Source: Engraulis encrasicolus (lineage: Eukaryota > Chordata > Actinopteri > Clupeiformes > Engraulidae). From it: a DNA stretch of 64,000 nt. Position numbers and translations under genes: made by a program. The stretch is taken from assembly GCF_034702125.1 (NCBI RefSeq), contig NC_085865.1:40331116-40395115 (forward strand). Reading direction: 5' to 3'. Below are positions 49,001 through 54,178 of the stretch, in pieces; the first letter of the stretch is position 1; every line of letters begins with the position of its first letter. The notes under the pieces were generated by a model. It searched no databases and was not told the DNA's origin. It worked only from the letters and a program-made list of their open reading frames with translations.

Positions 49001-52000
49001 GCTACCTACTGGCTGGATGTCTACTGCTATTCAACGGCGTCTGGGGAAAAATAGGTCCGCCAAATGCTAAACAACAGTTAGAAGGCATATTTCGCTGCAA
49101 TTTTCGGGTCAATTTATCGCTGTCTACCACTGACCACACGGTGAGTTCCATGTCTTCTCAAACAAAAGTTTAATGCCATTTTATAATCGATTGCTTGAGT
49201 GCTCTATTGGAGTCAATGAAAAGGTGGGGGGGCTGCAGTCTTGGATACCCAAATGCTCCGTTCAGCACCAAATGTCAAAATTGTGATGAGAACATCTCTA
49301 CTTCACCCCAGAAGTCACACAAACAGGGATTAATGTCTAAAATAGCGAACTACCACTTTAACCAAGAAAGACGGAAGTGCAAATGAGTCAGCCTACATTC
49401 AAAACTGCTTATTCAAGCGGATGAAAAGAATATCCTCCAGAATTGTATCATTCAGGGACGACCTAAGCGGAGAAGCAGAGAATAAACCTCAATTATGAAA
49501 ATGTGCGCTCTACTCTGACTTGGGTCACGGGGAGCACTATGATGGACATTGTGAGTTTGTGCATATTTGAAGCGGCCATGGATGCCCAATAACGCCGAAA
49601 CATTATCGGTGCGCTTTACACACGCTTCCCTGCAATGTCTTACAATAATGCAATGCAAACTCTGTCCTTTTGTATGACAGTGGTTTCTCTTAATTAAGAT
49701 GTGGAGTGAAGACTTTGTAATCTACAGCTCTCTCTCCATTCAGTCAGAGAATGTCTGATGTCACACAAGACCTGAACCTCAGCCGTCATGGTAACGTGCG
49801 CAGGAATATAATTACCTTTTTTTGTAGTTTGAGGAACGGTATTAACCGGTATTAACCGGTTACCATTATTTTTAAATAAGTGTTCCCGTTCCAGAACATA
49901 AAAAATAATAAAGTTTCCGGTTTCGTTTCTGTTCCCTGTAAAATACAAAAAGTTCCTGGTTTTCGTTTTCGTTCCTTGAACCGGTTCGAAGCCCTGCTTT
50001 TCGCACCCATTTGGGGCTGGTTATAATTGGAAAATGTCACCAAGCATGAAATGGTTTGAAACGCTCATTGTGCCATTGATTACTGTGTGTTTGTGTGTGT
50101 GTGTGTGTGTGTGTTGGGGGATGGGGGGAGGGACTACATTTTCATCTACTGCAAACGGCAGTGTTGACTCATTCTACAGTCATTCAAATCGAGCAGTGGT
50201 GTGTGCGAGGGGTTGACATGTATGCGTGCGTTTTCTGAGGCTTCATTTTAACGTGGAATAAGTGTCTGTGTGTCGTCATCACAGCAGGTGTGTGTGTGTG
50301 ACTTGCTTCTACAAAGTGAAATAAAAATGTGTTAAGAGAGGGTGTGTGTGGGTGCTCGCACTTGCACTAGTGGTGTTAGATGTGTGTTTTGTGGCTAGTT
50401 CCTAATGTGTGTGTTTGTGTGTAGTGGTGACAGCAGAGCAGTTCCAGCAGCATCAGGAGCAGCTGGCCCTCATGCAGAAAGATCAGCTGGAGCAGCAAGC
50501 CAATCAGACCTTCACGCCCGCACAGGTAAATGCACCACAACGCACCGTGTCGTGTATGCCTGCCCGTCTGTTTTAGGTTACAGTCTATCTTGGTTCCAAA
50601 TCAGCGTGTGATAGTTGAAATGATTGTTCAGATTTTTTTGTATGTATTCTGCTAAAACTACATATGTGTTTCCAACTATTTATTTGCACATGGGGAATGC
50701 CTCTTGAGACGTGACGTGACGTGCGTGCGTGCGTGCGTGCGATATCCTGGGTATAGACTGTTGAAATGTGTGTAAAGATAGACTGATAATACATGTCTAA
50801 GCTCATGTTCTTGTATGTGTTTTTCCCCTGTAGACGGCCCAGACTCTGGACTCGGCGGGTGCCCAGTTTGCTGCGTCGGCTCTGGTGACGGCAGATCACC
50901 TGCTGACCCTGAAGGTGAAGGAGGAGGGCGGATCGGGAGGAGGAGTCAACGGGGTCCTGCAGCCCTCAGGTAGCACTCACCTGCATTTATATTTATATTT
51001 AAATACAGGAAGAGAAGCTAAAGAAAACATGGGTAGCTGACAGGACTCTAAGTTAACACCAGCCAACCAGCCAAATGCTGGAGAAATTTCATTTTGGCTG
51101 GTAGAAAAGACCAACTTCAAGGCTCAGGAGTTTTATCATTGTCAGACTAAGTAAATTATGTTTGGAGTACAGCCGTGTATAAGGTTTTGCATATGGGCTA
51201 TAACTTTGAGTTGACAGTATGTGTGCTTGTCTGTCCTTTGCTTCAGGTGTGTACAAGGGCTTGCTGCTCCCCAACACCACCTCCAGTCCCTCGTCAGCAT
51301 CCTCTGGCGTTTCCTCGGCAACCACCCCAGGCTCCGCCTCCTCCTCCACCCCTAACAATGGCAGTAGCAGCAGCAGCTCTGGTGGCGGCCACACGGCCTC
51401 GTCCACGACCGCGCCCCCCAATGCCCACCTGTCGTCGCTGGGTAACCACGCCAACCCAGGGGCCAACGCGGCGCCGCCCGTGCTGATCGGCAACAACCTG
51501 CGGCTCAGCATGCCGGCCCCGGCCGCCCACCTGAGCGCGCGGCACCACCTGCCCCGCAGCCTCAGCGTCAGCCCCGCCGCCCTCAAGCTCAACAACAACT
51601 GTCAGATGCCCAAGGTGCCCTCGGCCGCCAGCAACATAGACCTGGTGCCCAGGTGAGATGCCCACGCCAACGTCACGCCATGTTCACCTCACATGCTTTT
51701 GGGTTTTAAGAGTGCTGATCTCAAGCAAAGTAGCCAGGCTACCTCATTGCTGTTGTCTTCTCTAAGGTTGCCTTCAGGATTCAGCTGTTTATAGAATATG
51801 AATATTTGTTTTAAGGGTGCCACCAACATGGCCTATAAATGTGCTGTCATCTGAAGGAACAAGCTCTGAGAGCATGGTCCGATAAGACTTCATATAGGAC
51901 CATTTGTAAATGTAAACAAAGAGCTTAAGTCATGCATCTTTCTTTACTTAATTCGCCATGAGCCTCAAGGTCCAGCTCTGATATTCTCACCCAGACTTTT

Positions 52001-52264
52001 TGAGTATAGCTTAGACAAGAATAGCTTTGGGGGGGGGAATCATCCTGATGGGCTTTTTTTCCCCGTCCTGATAGACTTTTAATTTCCTTTCCTTTTCTTT
52101 TTCATGCAATTTAGATGATTTTCAACCAGCTGACAGTCTATTTTGTGTTTGCGCGCGTGTGTGTCTGTGCGTCTGTGTGTGTGTGTGTGTTCAGGGAGAA
52201 CCATGAGCAGGAGAAGTCCCTGAGCAGCTTGGCGGAGACCACAGTAGCGATGGAGGTGACGTAG
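11335..52264 (+). CDS. epc1: Enhancer of polycomb homolog 1, complete spliced gene (14 coding exons)
   Basis: Non-enzymatic nuclear scaffold of the TIP60/NuA4 histone acetyltransferase complex. In the family, the N-terminal EPcA region holds KAT5, ING3 and MEAF6 together and directs acetylation of H4/H2A in chromatin. The joined exons encode 869 residues; the human protein is about 836. The conserved N-terminal EPcA (EPL1-like) region spans about residues 1-280 and the E_Pc_C region covers the C-terminal third. Exons (residues): 11335-11487 (1-51), 33399-33558, 39995-40140, 40549-40755 (154-222), 41904-42052, 44373-44526, 45452-45607 (324-375), 45941-46030 (376-405), 46352-46491, 46742-47283, 50425-50525, 50834-50969, 51247-51652, 52195-52264. 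EPC1 is favoured over EPC2 by [20 protein letters not shown] and by [20 protein letters not shown]. Odd points: a His/Thr-rich insert and poly-Ala in exon 10, and duplicated exon edges in several introns. The a/b paralogue is not resolved. Confidence 0.97.
11775..11795 (+). promoter_or_regulatory. YY1-like site
   Basis: ATCCGCCATTTTGTTG matches the CCGCCATNTT core of YY1 sites. It is the third such motif within 700 bp of the epc1 promoter (others near 11087 and 11583). Clusters of YY1 sites in first introns of housekeeping genes are known; function here is inferred. Confidence 0.45.
13720..13930 (+). promoter_or_regulatory. Candidate conserved intronic enhancer
   Basis: A block free of repeats and microsatellites, in sharp contrast with its surroundings. 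It contains two homeodomain-type cores (TGTTAATTATGAGCC and GGCTTAATTATCC), GATCGGATCAGATC and AGGAATATTTATGAGC. Its complexity resembles vertebrate conserved non-coding elements. This is a judgement from texture; no alignment was possible. Confidence 0.35.
14441..14765 (+). repeat. Compound minisatellite with (CA)n
   Basis: Four copies of a unit built from GGCCAGCCYYATGTGAACC, a short CATAAGCACACTGGA segment and a (CA)n run. The copies differ mainly in CA length (up to about 45 bp at 14572-14618). Open frames on both strands here are repeat artefacts. Confidence 0.9.
14985..15035 (+). repeat. G-rich tract
   Basis: GGGAGGGGGACGGGGT followed by a G run and GGGGTGGGGGG blocks. At least four G-runs lie within 50 bp, so a G-quadruplex is possible on the plus strand. 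Confidence 0.85.
15725..16098. mobile_element. hAT MITE, family A copy 1 (374 bp)
   Basis: Ends TAGGGCTGGGTATCG... and ...ATCCAGCCCTA, flanked by an exact 8-bp duplication ATCATGAT at 15717-15724 and 16099-16106. The interior is rich in ATCGATT motifs. A second copy is at 29558-29956. Confidence 0.93.
16366..16805. mobile_element. hAT MITE, family B (440 bp)
   Basis: Ends TAGGGGTGTAGCGAT... and ...GTTACACCCCTA, with an exact 8-bp duplication CTATCTGA at 16358-16365 and 16806-16813. The subterminal parts repeat ACCGAACCG-type motifs on both sides, likely transposase-binding sites. Confidence 0.93.
17221..17294 (+). repeat. (CA)n microsatellite
   Basis: About 37 uninterrupted CA units, long enough to be polymorphic. 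Confidence 0.98.
17452..17835. mobile_element. hAT MITE, family C (384 bp)
   Basis: Ends TAGGGATGGCGAAAA... and ...GTTAACATCCCTA, flanked by an exact 8-bp duplication GTGGTGAT at 17444-17451 and 17836-17843. Subterminal AACCGGT motifs recur on both sides. Confidence 0.93.
17844..18400 (+). repeat. Diverged tandem duplication
   Basis: The segment from about 17877 (GACATGTCTACCGTACTGGT ... GATAAGCTTGGG) is repeated in diverged form from about 18121 (GACCTGTCTTCCACAGTGGT ... GGATAAGCTCATT). Spacing is about 245 bp. I see no coding value. Confidence 0.55.
20246..21453. mobile_element. 1.2-kb TIR element, copy 2 (TA target sites)
   Basis: Second copy of the element at 1660-2876, in the same orientation, with the same AGGTAAGCGTACCC ends and flanking TA. 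The copies differ by scattered substitutions and small indels only, which suggests fairly recent activity. Confidence 0.85.
21456..23831. other. Intron 1 stretch, no feature beyond short microsatellites
   Basis: Apart from a (TG)n run at about 23527-23552 I recognise nothing. Open frames are short and without family signature. Confidence 0.4.
23832..23942. mobile_element. Short MITE (111 bp)
   Basis: Inverted ends GGGGTGCATTTCTGAAA and TTCCAGAAATGCACCCC, with a GTTGCTAAC motif repeated inside. No ORF. Confidence 0.65.
24921..25191. mobile_element. Fold-back element (271 bp)
   Basis: Arms of over 110 bp: CTTGTTTGTTGACCTGGTGC at the left, ACCAGGTCAACAAACAAG at the right, centred on ATTTTCAATGGGG near 25055. 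Small internal differences include one extra segment in the right arm near 25175. Confidence 0.8.
25607..26505. mobile_element. Large near-perfect palindrome (899 bp)
   Basis: Two arms of about 430 bp mirror each other almost base for base, from TTAAAGGATTTATCCGGAGT at the left to ACTCCGGATAAATCCTTTAA at the right. The unpaired centre is only about 25 bp (near 26043-26068). No coding signature. The TTAAAGG...CCTTTAA ends resemble the smaller fold-backs in this window, so it is probably a large member of a fold-back transposon group. Confidence 0.9.
26640..28345 (+). repeat. 1.7-kb TGTGGGGCTG(TG)n minisatellite
   Basis: Units of about 16-35 bp consist of a fixed TTGTGGGGCTG core plus a variable (TG)n run. 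Most units from 26640 to about 27425 and after about 28160 carry GGGGCTGTGTG; those in between carry GGGGCTGCGTG. The array therefore has blocks of variants. It contains no stop in any plus-strand frame, giving three overlapping open frames of 611-678 codons of Cys-Val-Leu-Trp-Gly repeats. These are artefacts, not genes. Confidence 0.97.
29263..29557 (-). mobile_element. tRNA-derived SINE, copy 6
   Basis: Minus-strand copy of the 3.0-kb SINE family. The ACTGCACTCCACAGCACAC body and CGGGTCGGGAGTCGAA B-box complement are visible. Its tRNA-like end is interrupted by the hAT MITE at 29558. Confidence 0.85.
29558..29956. mobile_element. hAT MITE, family A copy 2 (399 bp)
   Basis: Same family as 15725-16098 (TAGGGCTGGGTATTG... 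and ...CCCAGCCCTA). The flanks CTCGTGAC (29550-29557) and CTCATGAC (29957-29964) are an 8-bp duplication with one mismatch. It inserted in the head of a SINE. Confidence 0.9.
30787..31175. mobile_element. hAT-like MITE, family D (389 bp)
   Basis: Inverted ends TAGAGGTGCACCGAAA and TTTTCGGTGCACCTCTA, with internal CCGAAACCG and TTCGGCC motifs. I do not see an intact target duplication. Confidence 0.85.
31220..32095 (+). repeat. Diverged duplication of about 250 bp
   Basis: Segment 31220-31420 (GCATTGTATGGCCTATTT ... GGATGGGGTGTGCC ... TGCTCAGTTGACATTTAGTG) recurs at 31829-32075 with matching order and spacing (GCATTGTATGGCCCATTT ... GGATGGGGTGTTC ... TGCTGAGTTGACATTTAGTG). A MITE sits between the copies. 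Confidence 0.75.
31433..31711. mobile_element. hAT-like MITE, family E (279 bp)
   Basis: Imperfect inverted ends (AGTAGCCTGGCAAGCC and GGCTAGTTTACTAGGCT), flanked by an exact 8-bp duplication AGGTACCT at 31425-31432 and 31712-31719. Confidence 0.85.
32105..33398 (+). repeat. Tandem array carrying decayed copies of the exon 2 splice acceptor
   Basis: About ten irregular units start with TTGACCTGTA-C/G-YCTGGCACTAA and run through (TG)n. Several end with a copy of the exon 2 acceptor and first exon bases. The best copy, at 33254-33300, has TCCTGTGTCCCCAATAG followed by 30 nt matching exon 2 at 27 positions. Others are at about 33134-33183, 32421-32455 and 32317-32370. The last unit leads into the true exon at 33399. 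A (TG)n of about 80 bp (32220-32299) and a MITE (32717-33102) interrupt the array. Confidence 0.85.
32717..33102. mobile_element. hAT-like MITE, family F (386 bp)
   Basis: Inverted ends TAGGGATGGGATATCGGTAT and ATCGGTGCATCCCTA, with GGTATCGG and GGATCGGA motifs repeated inside. No intact flanking duplication, perhaps because the surrounding array has rearranged. Confidence 0.85.
33399..33558 (+). CDS. epc1: epc1 coding exon 2 (residues 52-105)
   Basis: Encodes [20 protein letters not shown] and on to MPKQLIHIQ, core of the EPcA region. Acceptor CCCAATAG|GAGC, donor CAGC|GTGAGT, phase 1; the split codon is Pro105. Residues PVPEAESN are invariant in the family. Confidence 0.97.
33559..34340 (+). 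repeat. Tandem repeats downstream of exon 2
   Basis: The exon 2 donor sequence CACATCCAGCGTGAGTACAC is echoed at about 33679 (CACATCCATTGTGAGGACAT) with the following TTTGCATTGCATAAGGC region. A weaker third copy is near 33780, followed by a (TG)n run of about 90 bp (33883-33972). A second pair of about 125 bp (34100-34215 and 34230-34340) shares GTCTGTCTGTGTGTTGCT and GGCCTGTGTT. Confidence 0.75.
34527..34798 (-). repeat. Interspersed repeat, CCTCCGCCAAGG family copy 1
   Basis: Contains CTCTGCCAAGGAGGTTGTTT at one end and CTTGGCGGAGGTTTGCACTC at the other, with GTTTGTCTGTCTGTC and GTGGTGATCTGGATCC between. Related copies lie at 57784-58170 and 61838-61986. Confidence 0.75.
34800..35530. other. 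Intron 2 stretch, nothing beyond simple repeats
   Basis: A (TC)n tract of about 27 bp lies near 35228. No gene or bounded element is visible. Confidence 0.45.
35531..35952. mobile_element. Fold-back MITE (422 bp)
   Basis: Ends CTTAAAGGACCACTTCAG and CTATTCTTTAAG are imperfectly inverted. Inner matches include TGTCAGTACC / GGTACTGACA and AGCGTTTGTTTACATTT / AAATGTAAACAAACCGC. No ORF. Confidence 0.75.
36060..36435 (-). repeat. Interspersed repeat, GGTCAGACCAAG family copy 1
   Basis: The part from about 36263 (CAAACCAAGGGAGGCAGGTC ... TTGTTATGCTCTTGGTCAGA ... GATAATCAGGCTAG) is repeated at 60975-61082. Its full extent is uncertain, and the minus-strand frames are not convincing genes. Confidence 0.6.
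36440..38500. other. Intron 2 stretch with (TG)n and possible decayed transposon
   Basis: A (TG)n of about 65 bp lies at 37034-37100. From about 37270 to 38290 the texture changes to low-TG DNA. It includes a 71-codon minus-strand frame (37620-37835) and a 3' part with GACGGATTTTTTTCGACCC and CCGTCAAAATGACGG, which looks like a transposon end. I recognise no protein. Confidence 0.35.
38505..38550. repeat. hAT-end fragment
   Basis: TAGGGCTGCAACTAACGATT followed by TTTTAATTGTCGATTAG matches the typical start of teleost hAT elements, then stops at a G run. It is a truncated end only. Confidence 0.55.
38570..39994 (+). repeat. Irregular array carrying decayed copies of the exon 3 acceptor
   Basis: Units built around GTGTGTGACCACC, TCTTCCCCTGTCT and (TG)n repeatedly end in an exon-3-like start. 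Copies of the acceptor/exon junction lie near 38922 (CTCAG, CCTGAATGCAGAGCAGC), 39228 (TTCAG, TCTGGATGTGGAGCAG), 39661 (GCCTTCAGCTTGCATGAGG, continuing about 42 nt with roughly 85% match to exon 3) and 39799 (CTCAG, CCTTCTGCTTG). The true exon begins at 39995. A TTAAAG MITE (39362-39585) lies within the array. Confidence 0.8.
39362..39585. mobile_element. MITE with TTAAAG ends (224 bp)
   Basis: Inverted ends TTAAAGAGGTATGCCAC and GTGGCATACCCCTTTAA. It splits the exon-3-like array and has no ORF. Confidence 0.75.
39995..40140 (+). CDS. epc1: epc1 coding exon 3 (residues 105-153)
   Basis: Encodes (P)[17 protein letters not shown] and on to [15 protein letters not shown]. Acceptor TTCCCCTCAG, donor CAGCAG|GTACAG, phase 0. 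The acidic DYDLDSEDE stretch is a family hallmark. Confidence 0.97.
40141..40548 (+). other. epc1: epc1 intron 3
   Basis: Short intron of 408 bp (GTACAG...TCCGTAG). I see no element in it. Confidence 0.9.
40549..40755 (+). CDS. epc1: epc1 coding exon 4 (residues 154-222)
   Basis: Encodes [20 protein letters not shown] through SLIP...[14 protein letters not shown] to [12 protein letters not shown]. This is the most conserved basic part of the EPcA region. Donor AAAG|GTGGGT, phase 0. The frame upstream of the AG is unrelated to the family. Confidence 0.97.
40756..41010 (+). repeat. Partial duplications of the exon 4 donor region
   Basis: The end of exon 4 and its donor (CACAGAGAAGATGCAGACGC ... 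GTGGGTGGCCTGCACAAGCTC) recur twice in intron 4. One copy is at about 40838-40870 (ACAGAGAAG directly followed by GTGGGTGCCCTGCACATGC). The other is at about 40957-41010 (ACTGAGAAGATGCAGACATG, then GTGGGTGCCATGCACAGGCTC). Both keep a GTGGGT donor-like site. Confidence 0.85.
41011..41903 (+). other. epc1: Rest of epc1 intron 4
   Basis: AT-rich. A GATACCTGAAGCACCTA...AGGTACGGTCAGC...CAACATTTTTAATAAAAAT region at about 41470-41760 resembles 7990-8250 (GCCTAAGGGTAGATACAGTC... GGGTCAATGTTGCG), probably another dispersed repeat. No gene is visible. Confidence 0.45.
41904..42052 (+). CDS. epc1: epc1 coding exon 5 (residues 223-272)
   Basis: Encodes [20 protein letters not shown] and on to [14 protein letters not shown]. 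Predicted helical and rich in Lys, Arg and Glu. Donor AGAAGAG|GTACGG, phase 2; Arg272 is split across the intron. Confidence 0.97.
42082..44103. mobile_element. 2.0-kb non-autonomous DNA element in intron 5
   Basis: Inverted ends CATACCTGCCGACCATTACG and AAAGGTTGGCAGGTATG; the short motif CACTTC flanks both (42076-42081 and 44104-44109). The interior shows ATACGGATTTTGACA near the left end and a GACATTTGGCAACCC near 43937. Older elements may be nested within. No transposase frame. Boundaries are plausible, not certain. Confidence 0.5.
44125..44285 (+). repeat. Short diverged duplication
   Basis: GCTGCACTCGCATTCACATT ... ACAGAGTAGTAAGG near 44129 recurs near 44243 as GATGCACTCCCATTCACTCA ... 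ACAAAGTAGTAAGG, about 117 bp away. Confidence 0.6.
44373..44526 (+). CDS. epc1: epc1 coding exon 6 (residues 272-323)
   Basis: Completes Arg272 and encodes [20 protein letters not shown], then [16 protein letters not shown]... to YRSK. Acceptor CCCCTCGTAG, donor AGCAAG|GTACAC, phase 0. It is more diverged from human than its neighbours but aligns in length and in the P-x-Y-x-x-P core. Confidence 0.95.
44527..45451 (+). other. epc1: epc1 intron 6
   Basis: A (TCTC)-rich pyrimidine stretch runs from about 45180 to 45450 up to the acceptor. No element boundaries are visible. Confidence 0.8.
45452..45607 (+). CDS. epc1: epc1 coding exon 7 (residues 324-375)
   Basis: Encodes [20 protein letters not shown] and on to [21 protein letters not shown]. 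Acceptor CTCTGCAG, donor ACTCAG|GTAATA (a weak donor), phase 0. The [11 protein letters not shown] segment is the EPC1 signature at this place. Confidence 0.97.
45608..45830 (+). repeat. Exact partial copy of exon 7 embedded in (CA)n
   Basis: Intron 7 opens with a (CA)n of about 66 bp. Next comes a 51-nt copy (45680-45730) identical to the last 51 nt of exon 7 (45557-45607), then a second (CA)n and a third, 15-nt echo (CCTCAACCAGTACGA at 45781). The copy follows TTATAG, a possible acceptor, but its donor GT is replaced by GACACG. Confidence 0.95.
45941..46030 (+). CDS. epc1: epc1 coding exon 8 (residues 376-405)
   Basis: Encodes [26 protein letters not shown]..., the conserved [13 protein letters not shown] and FAFRRKAGC motifs. 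Acceptor TGTCTCCAG, donor CACTCA|GTGAGT, phase 0. Intron 7 (333 nt) before it is open in the same frame. Confidence 0.96.
46031..46351 (+). other. epc1: epc1 intron 8 with (CA)n
   Basis: 321 nt, starting with a (CA)n of about 42 bp. Its only in-frame stop is the TAG of the splice acceptor itself (46349-46351). Confidence 0.9.
46352..46491 (+). CDS. epc1: epc1 coding exon 9 (residues 406-452)
   Basis: Encodes [15 protein letters not shown]... to [14 protein letters not shown], matching the family's GNWPW and C-I/L-G-F/L-ARRR-GRGG motifs. Acceptor GTTTTTAG, donor GGCAG|GTACGT, phase 2; Arg452 is split. Confidence 0.94.
46742..47283 (+). CDS. epc1: epc1 coding exon 10 (residues 452-633)
   Basis: Starts [19 protein letters not shown], as in EPC1 (VLLDRAHSDYDSVFHHLD in human). 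It carries the conserved [10 protein letters not shown] at about residues 581-590. Between them lies a species-specific His/Thr/Asp-rich insert (about 487-533), a Gln run (544-547) and an Ala-rich run (597-608). Donor GGTCG|GTGAGT, phase 1. The insert is encoded by CACACGGACA-like DNA, resembling an exonised CA repeat. Confidence 0.93.
47284..50424 (+). other. epc1: epc1 intron 10 with nested repeats
   Basis: 3.1 kb. It begins with a short stretch like the 60.4-kb dispersed repeat (CATCCAAAGCGGGTTACAG at about 47349) and includes a fold-back element (48518-49362). Around that are CCGGTT-rich arms (48410-48490 and 49835-50000: TTCCCGAACCGGTTAG and TATTAACCGGTTACC), which suggest an older element split by the fold-back. 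No gene. Confidence 0.6.
48518..49362. mobile_element. TIR element with long arms (845 bp)
   Basis: Terminal inverted repeats of roughly 250 bp: GTTAAAGTGGTAGTTCGCTA at the left, TAGCGAACTACCACTTTAAC at the right. The pairing continues with GTAGAGATGTTCTCATCACA and GTGGTCAG...GGCAGCGATA. The central ~300 bp does not pair. No ORF with a known domain. Confidence 0.85.
50425..50525 (+). CDS. epc1: epc1 coding exon 11 (residues 633-666)
   Basis: Encodes [19 protein letters not shown] and on to [10 protein letters not shown], a glutamine-rich segment aligned with FTAEQYQQHQQQLALMQKQQ in human EPC1. Acceptor GTGTGTAG, donor GCACAG|GTAAAT, phase 0. The human Ser/Asn-rich extension after it is missing here. 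Confidence 0.95.
50526..50833 (+). other. epc1: epc1 intron 11
   Basis: 308 bp with a short (TGCG)n run at about 50721-50740. Nothing else is visible. Confidence 0.9.
50834..50969 (+). CDS. epc1: epc1 coding exon 12 (residues 667-712)
   Basis: Encodes [20 protein letters not shown] and on to NGVLQPS(G). The [16 protein letters not shown] core of the E_Pc_C region is conserved. Acceptor CCCCTGTAG, donor CCTCAG|GTAGCA, phase 1. Confidence 0.96.
51247..51652 (+). CDS. epc1: epc1 coding exon 13 (residues 712-847)
   Basis: Encodes [21 protein letters not shown], a long Ser/Thr/Gly/Ala-rich stretch, then [30 protein letters not shown] and [13 protein letters not shown]. These match the human VLIGNNIRLTVP and ARHIPRTLS...SALKL motifs. 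Donor CCCAG|GTGAGA, phase 2. Confidence 0.95.
51653..52194 (+). other. epc1: epc1 intron 13
   Basis: 542 bp (GTGAGA...TGTTCAG) with a (TG)n run before the acceptor. No element recognised. Confidence 0.9.
52195..52264 (+). CDS. epc1: epc1 coding exon 14 (residues 847-869) and stop
   Basis: Completes Arg847 and encodes [20 protein letters not shown] plus VT, the invariant end of EPC proteins. TAG stop at 52262-52264, followed at once by TGA. Confidence 0.98.
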
Positions 52265-53025
52265 TGAGCTGGACGGGGGGAGGGGCCCTAAAACGCCGCT
52301 CCACCTGTCCATCAACCCGGTGCTATGCACCAATCACCAACCGGGGATGCAAAGGGACAGCCGTCGGTCGCTAACGCTCGGCCGCCCGCCGTGGTGCGTT
52401 TCCACGGCAACGGCCAGTCTGACTGCGGACTGGACAGCAACGACTCATCTCTCTGCCGTTTTTTTGTTTTTTTTGTTTTTGTTTGTTTGTTTTTGTGTGT
52501 TCCTCTCTTTGTTTCCTGGATTACCCCAATCTCCTCCCCCGGCCCAGTTTTTCGTCTCTCCCCCACCCCCCTTCTTTTTGTACAACTTCACGACTTTGCA
52601 GACCTTCGAAAAATGAGAGCATCCACTGTACAGGAACTGTGTCTGGACTCCCTGTATATAAGTTACTTGAATACAGAAACTGTTCATTTGTGATGTTTTG
52701 CACTTGGGAATCAACATAAAAAAGATAAAAAATGAAAATGAAAGAGTAAAAAAATGAAAAAACTGCAGATAGAGTGGGGGCGAGTCTTGGGTGGGTAAAA
52801 GGTGCGGGGTGGGGGGGGTTAGCGGGGGCATTTGAGAGAGGCAGTTTGTCTGTCTGTCAGGGGGAAGAGGGTGGGGGAGTGAGTGAGGGAGAGAGTGAGG
52901 ATGGAAAGGCATGGTGCCAACCCTGCTGTTTTATTTATTGTGAGTGTTTACAATTTTATTTTTATTTTATGTTTTTTTTTTCCTTTTTGTAACTTTTGTA
53001 TACTCTGTTCCTCCCTCACTCCCTG

Positions 53026-53076
<51 letters not shown>

Positions 53077-53215
53077 GGTTAAATCGTCTGTACCTCTCTC
53101 ATTTGGGCACTGCTGTCACCATCCCCTTTCCTCCACTCCCATGCGCCCTCCCCCTTTTCCCAATCAGCTGCTCGATACACTCATAATCCCCCTCAAACCA
53201 CCCACCCCCTCCACC

Positions 53216-53254
<39 letters not shown>

Positions 53255-53701
53255 ACACACACGTACGTTCCCCCTCTCCCCCTCTAGACAGCTACACACC
53301 CTGGTTTTCCTCTCCTCCTCCCCCACTCTGTCTGTATACAAGAGGCTATTTTTCTACTGGTTCCGTTTGTTCATGTCATGTTTGGGTGTTTTTGTGCTAA
53401 AGCAACAGACTTTCTCCGCCCCTCGAAACCCCCCCCACCCCCACCCCTACACACACATACACACCCTCACCCACGGGGTCCTCTGTAGATCTCGCAGTCA
53501 TCATTCCAACCCCCCTGGCTCTCGTATAGCTCTTTATCCCTGACACACGCACACACACACTTGAAAAAAAGGCACATACCAGCACCACATTCACACCTCT
53601 ATTAAAACACCTTTCCCTTCCAAACACACACCCTCTTATCCCAACCGTTGATGCCTCCTAACCCACACCCCTTACCCCTTGGCCTCACAACACGGACACA
53701 T

Positions 53702-53805
53702 GTTCCCCCAACGCGAAAGCATCGCAGCGCGGGACCCACGTTCCCCAACGCGAAAGCATCGCAGCGCGGGACCCACTTTTCCCAACGCGAAAGCATTGAA
53801 TCGGA
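53702..53805 (+). repeat. CpG-rich 37-bp tandem repeat in the 3' UTR
   Basis: Three units, the third incomplete, of GTTCCCCAACGCGAAAGCAT + CGCAGCGCGGGACCCAC, starting at about 53702, 53740 and 53777. Each has four or more CpGs. A (GCATC)n-like coda follows at 53806-53822. Confidence 0.9.
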
Positions 53806-54172
53806 TCGCATCGCATCGCAGCGCCACCGTGAAGGGTAGCAGCACCTGGTCTCTTCTGTGAAGAGGTAGCAGCTTGGCACGGCTACACTGGCGTAGCCTG
53901 GGTGCCCCTGCTAACTGGCACCCACTTAGACACCCACCCGCCCATTCCCATCCCCCCTCCTCCTCCCATGTCCACCCCCCACCTCCCCCCTTACGCCCTA
54001 TACAGACAGGATAAATTTATCAACAAAGTCTGCAGAAATGAATGAACGAACGAAAGATGGAAGAAAAAGAAGAAAAAAAAAGATTTTAAAATGGATGGAA
54101 GAAAAAAAAAACTGAATGAAATGAATAAGAATTAAAAAAAAAAAATGTGAGGACTCAGTGCGTGAATCAGAC

Positions 54173-54178
54173 AATAAA
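54173..54178 (+). terminator. epc1: Poly(A) signal AATAAA of epc1
   Basis: A canonical AATAAA in ATCAGACAATAAAGCCC, followed by a TG/T-rich region (TGTGAGATGCTCTCGTCTCT). It is the best candidate downstream of the stop codon. Confidence 0.65.
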
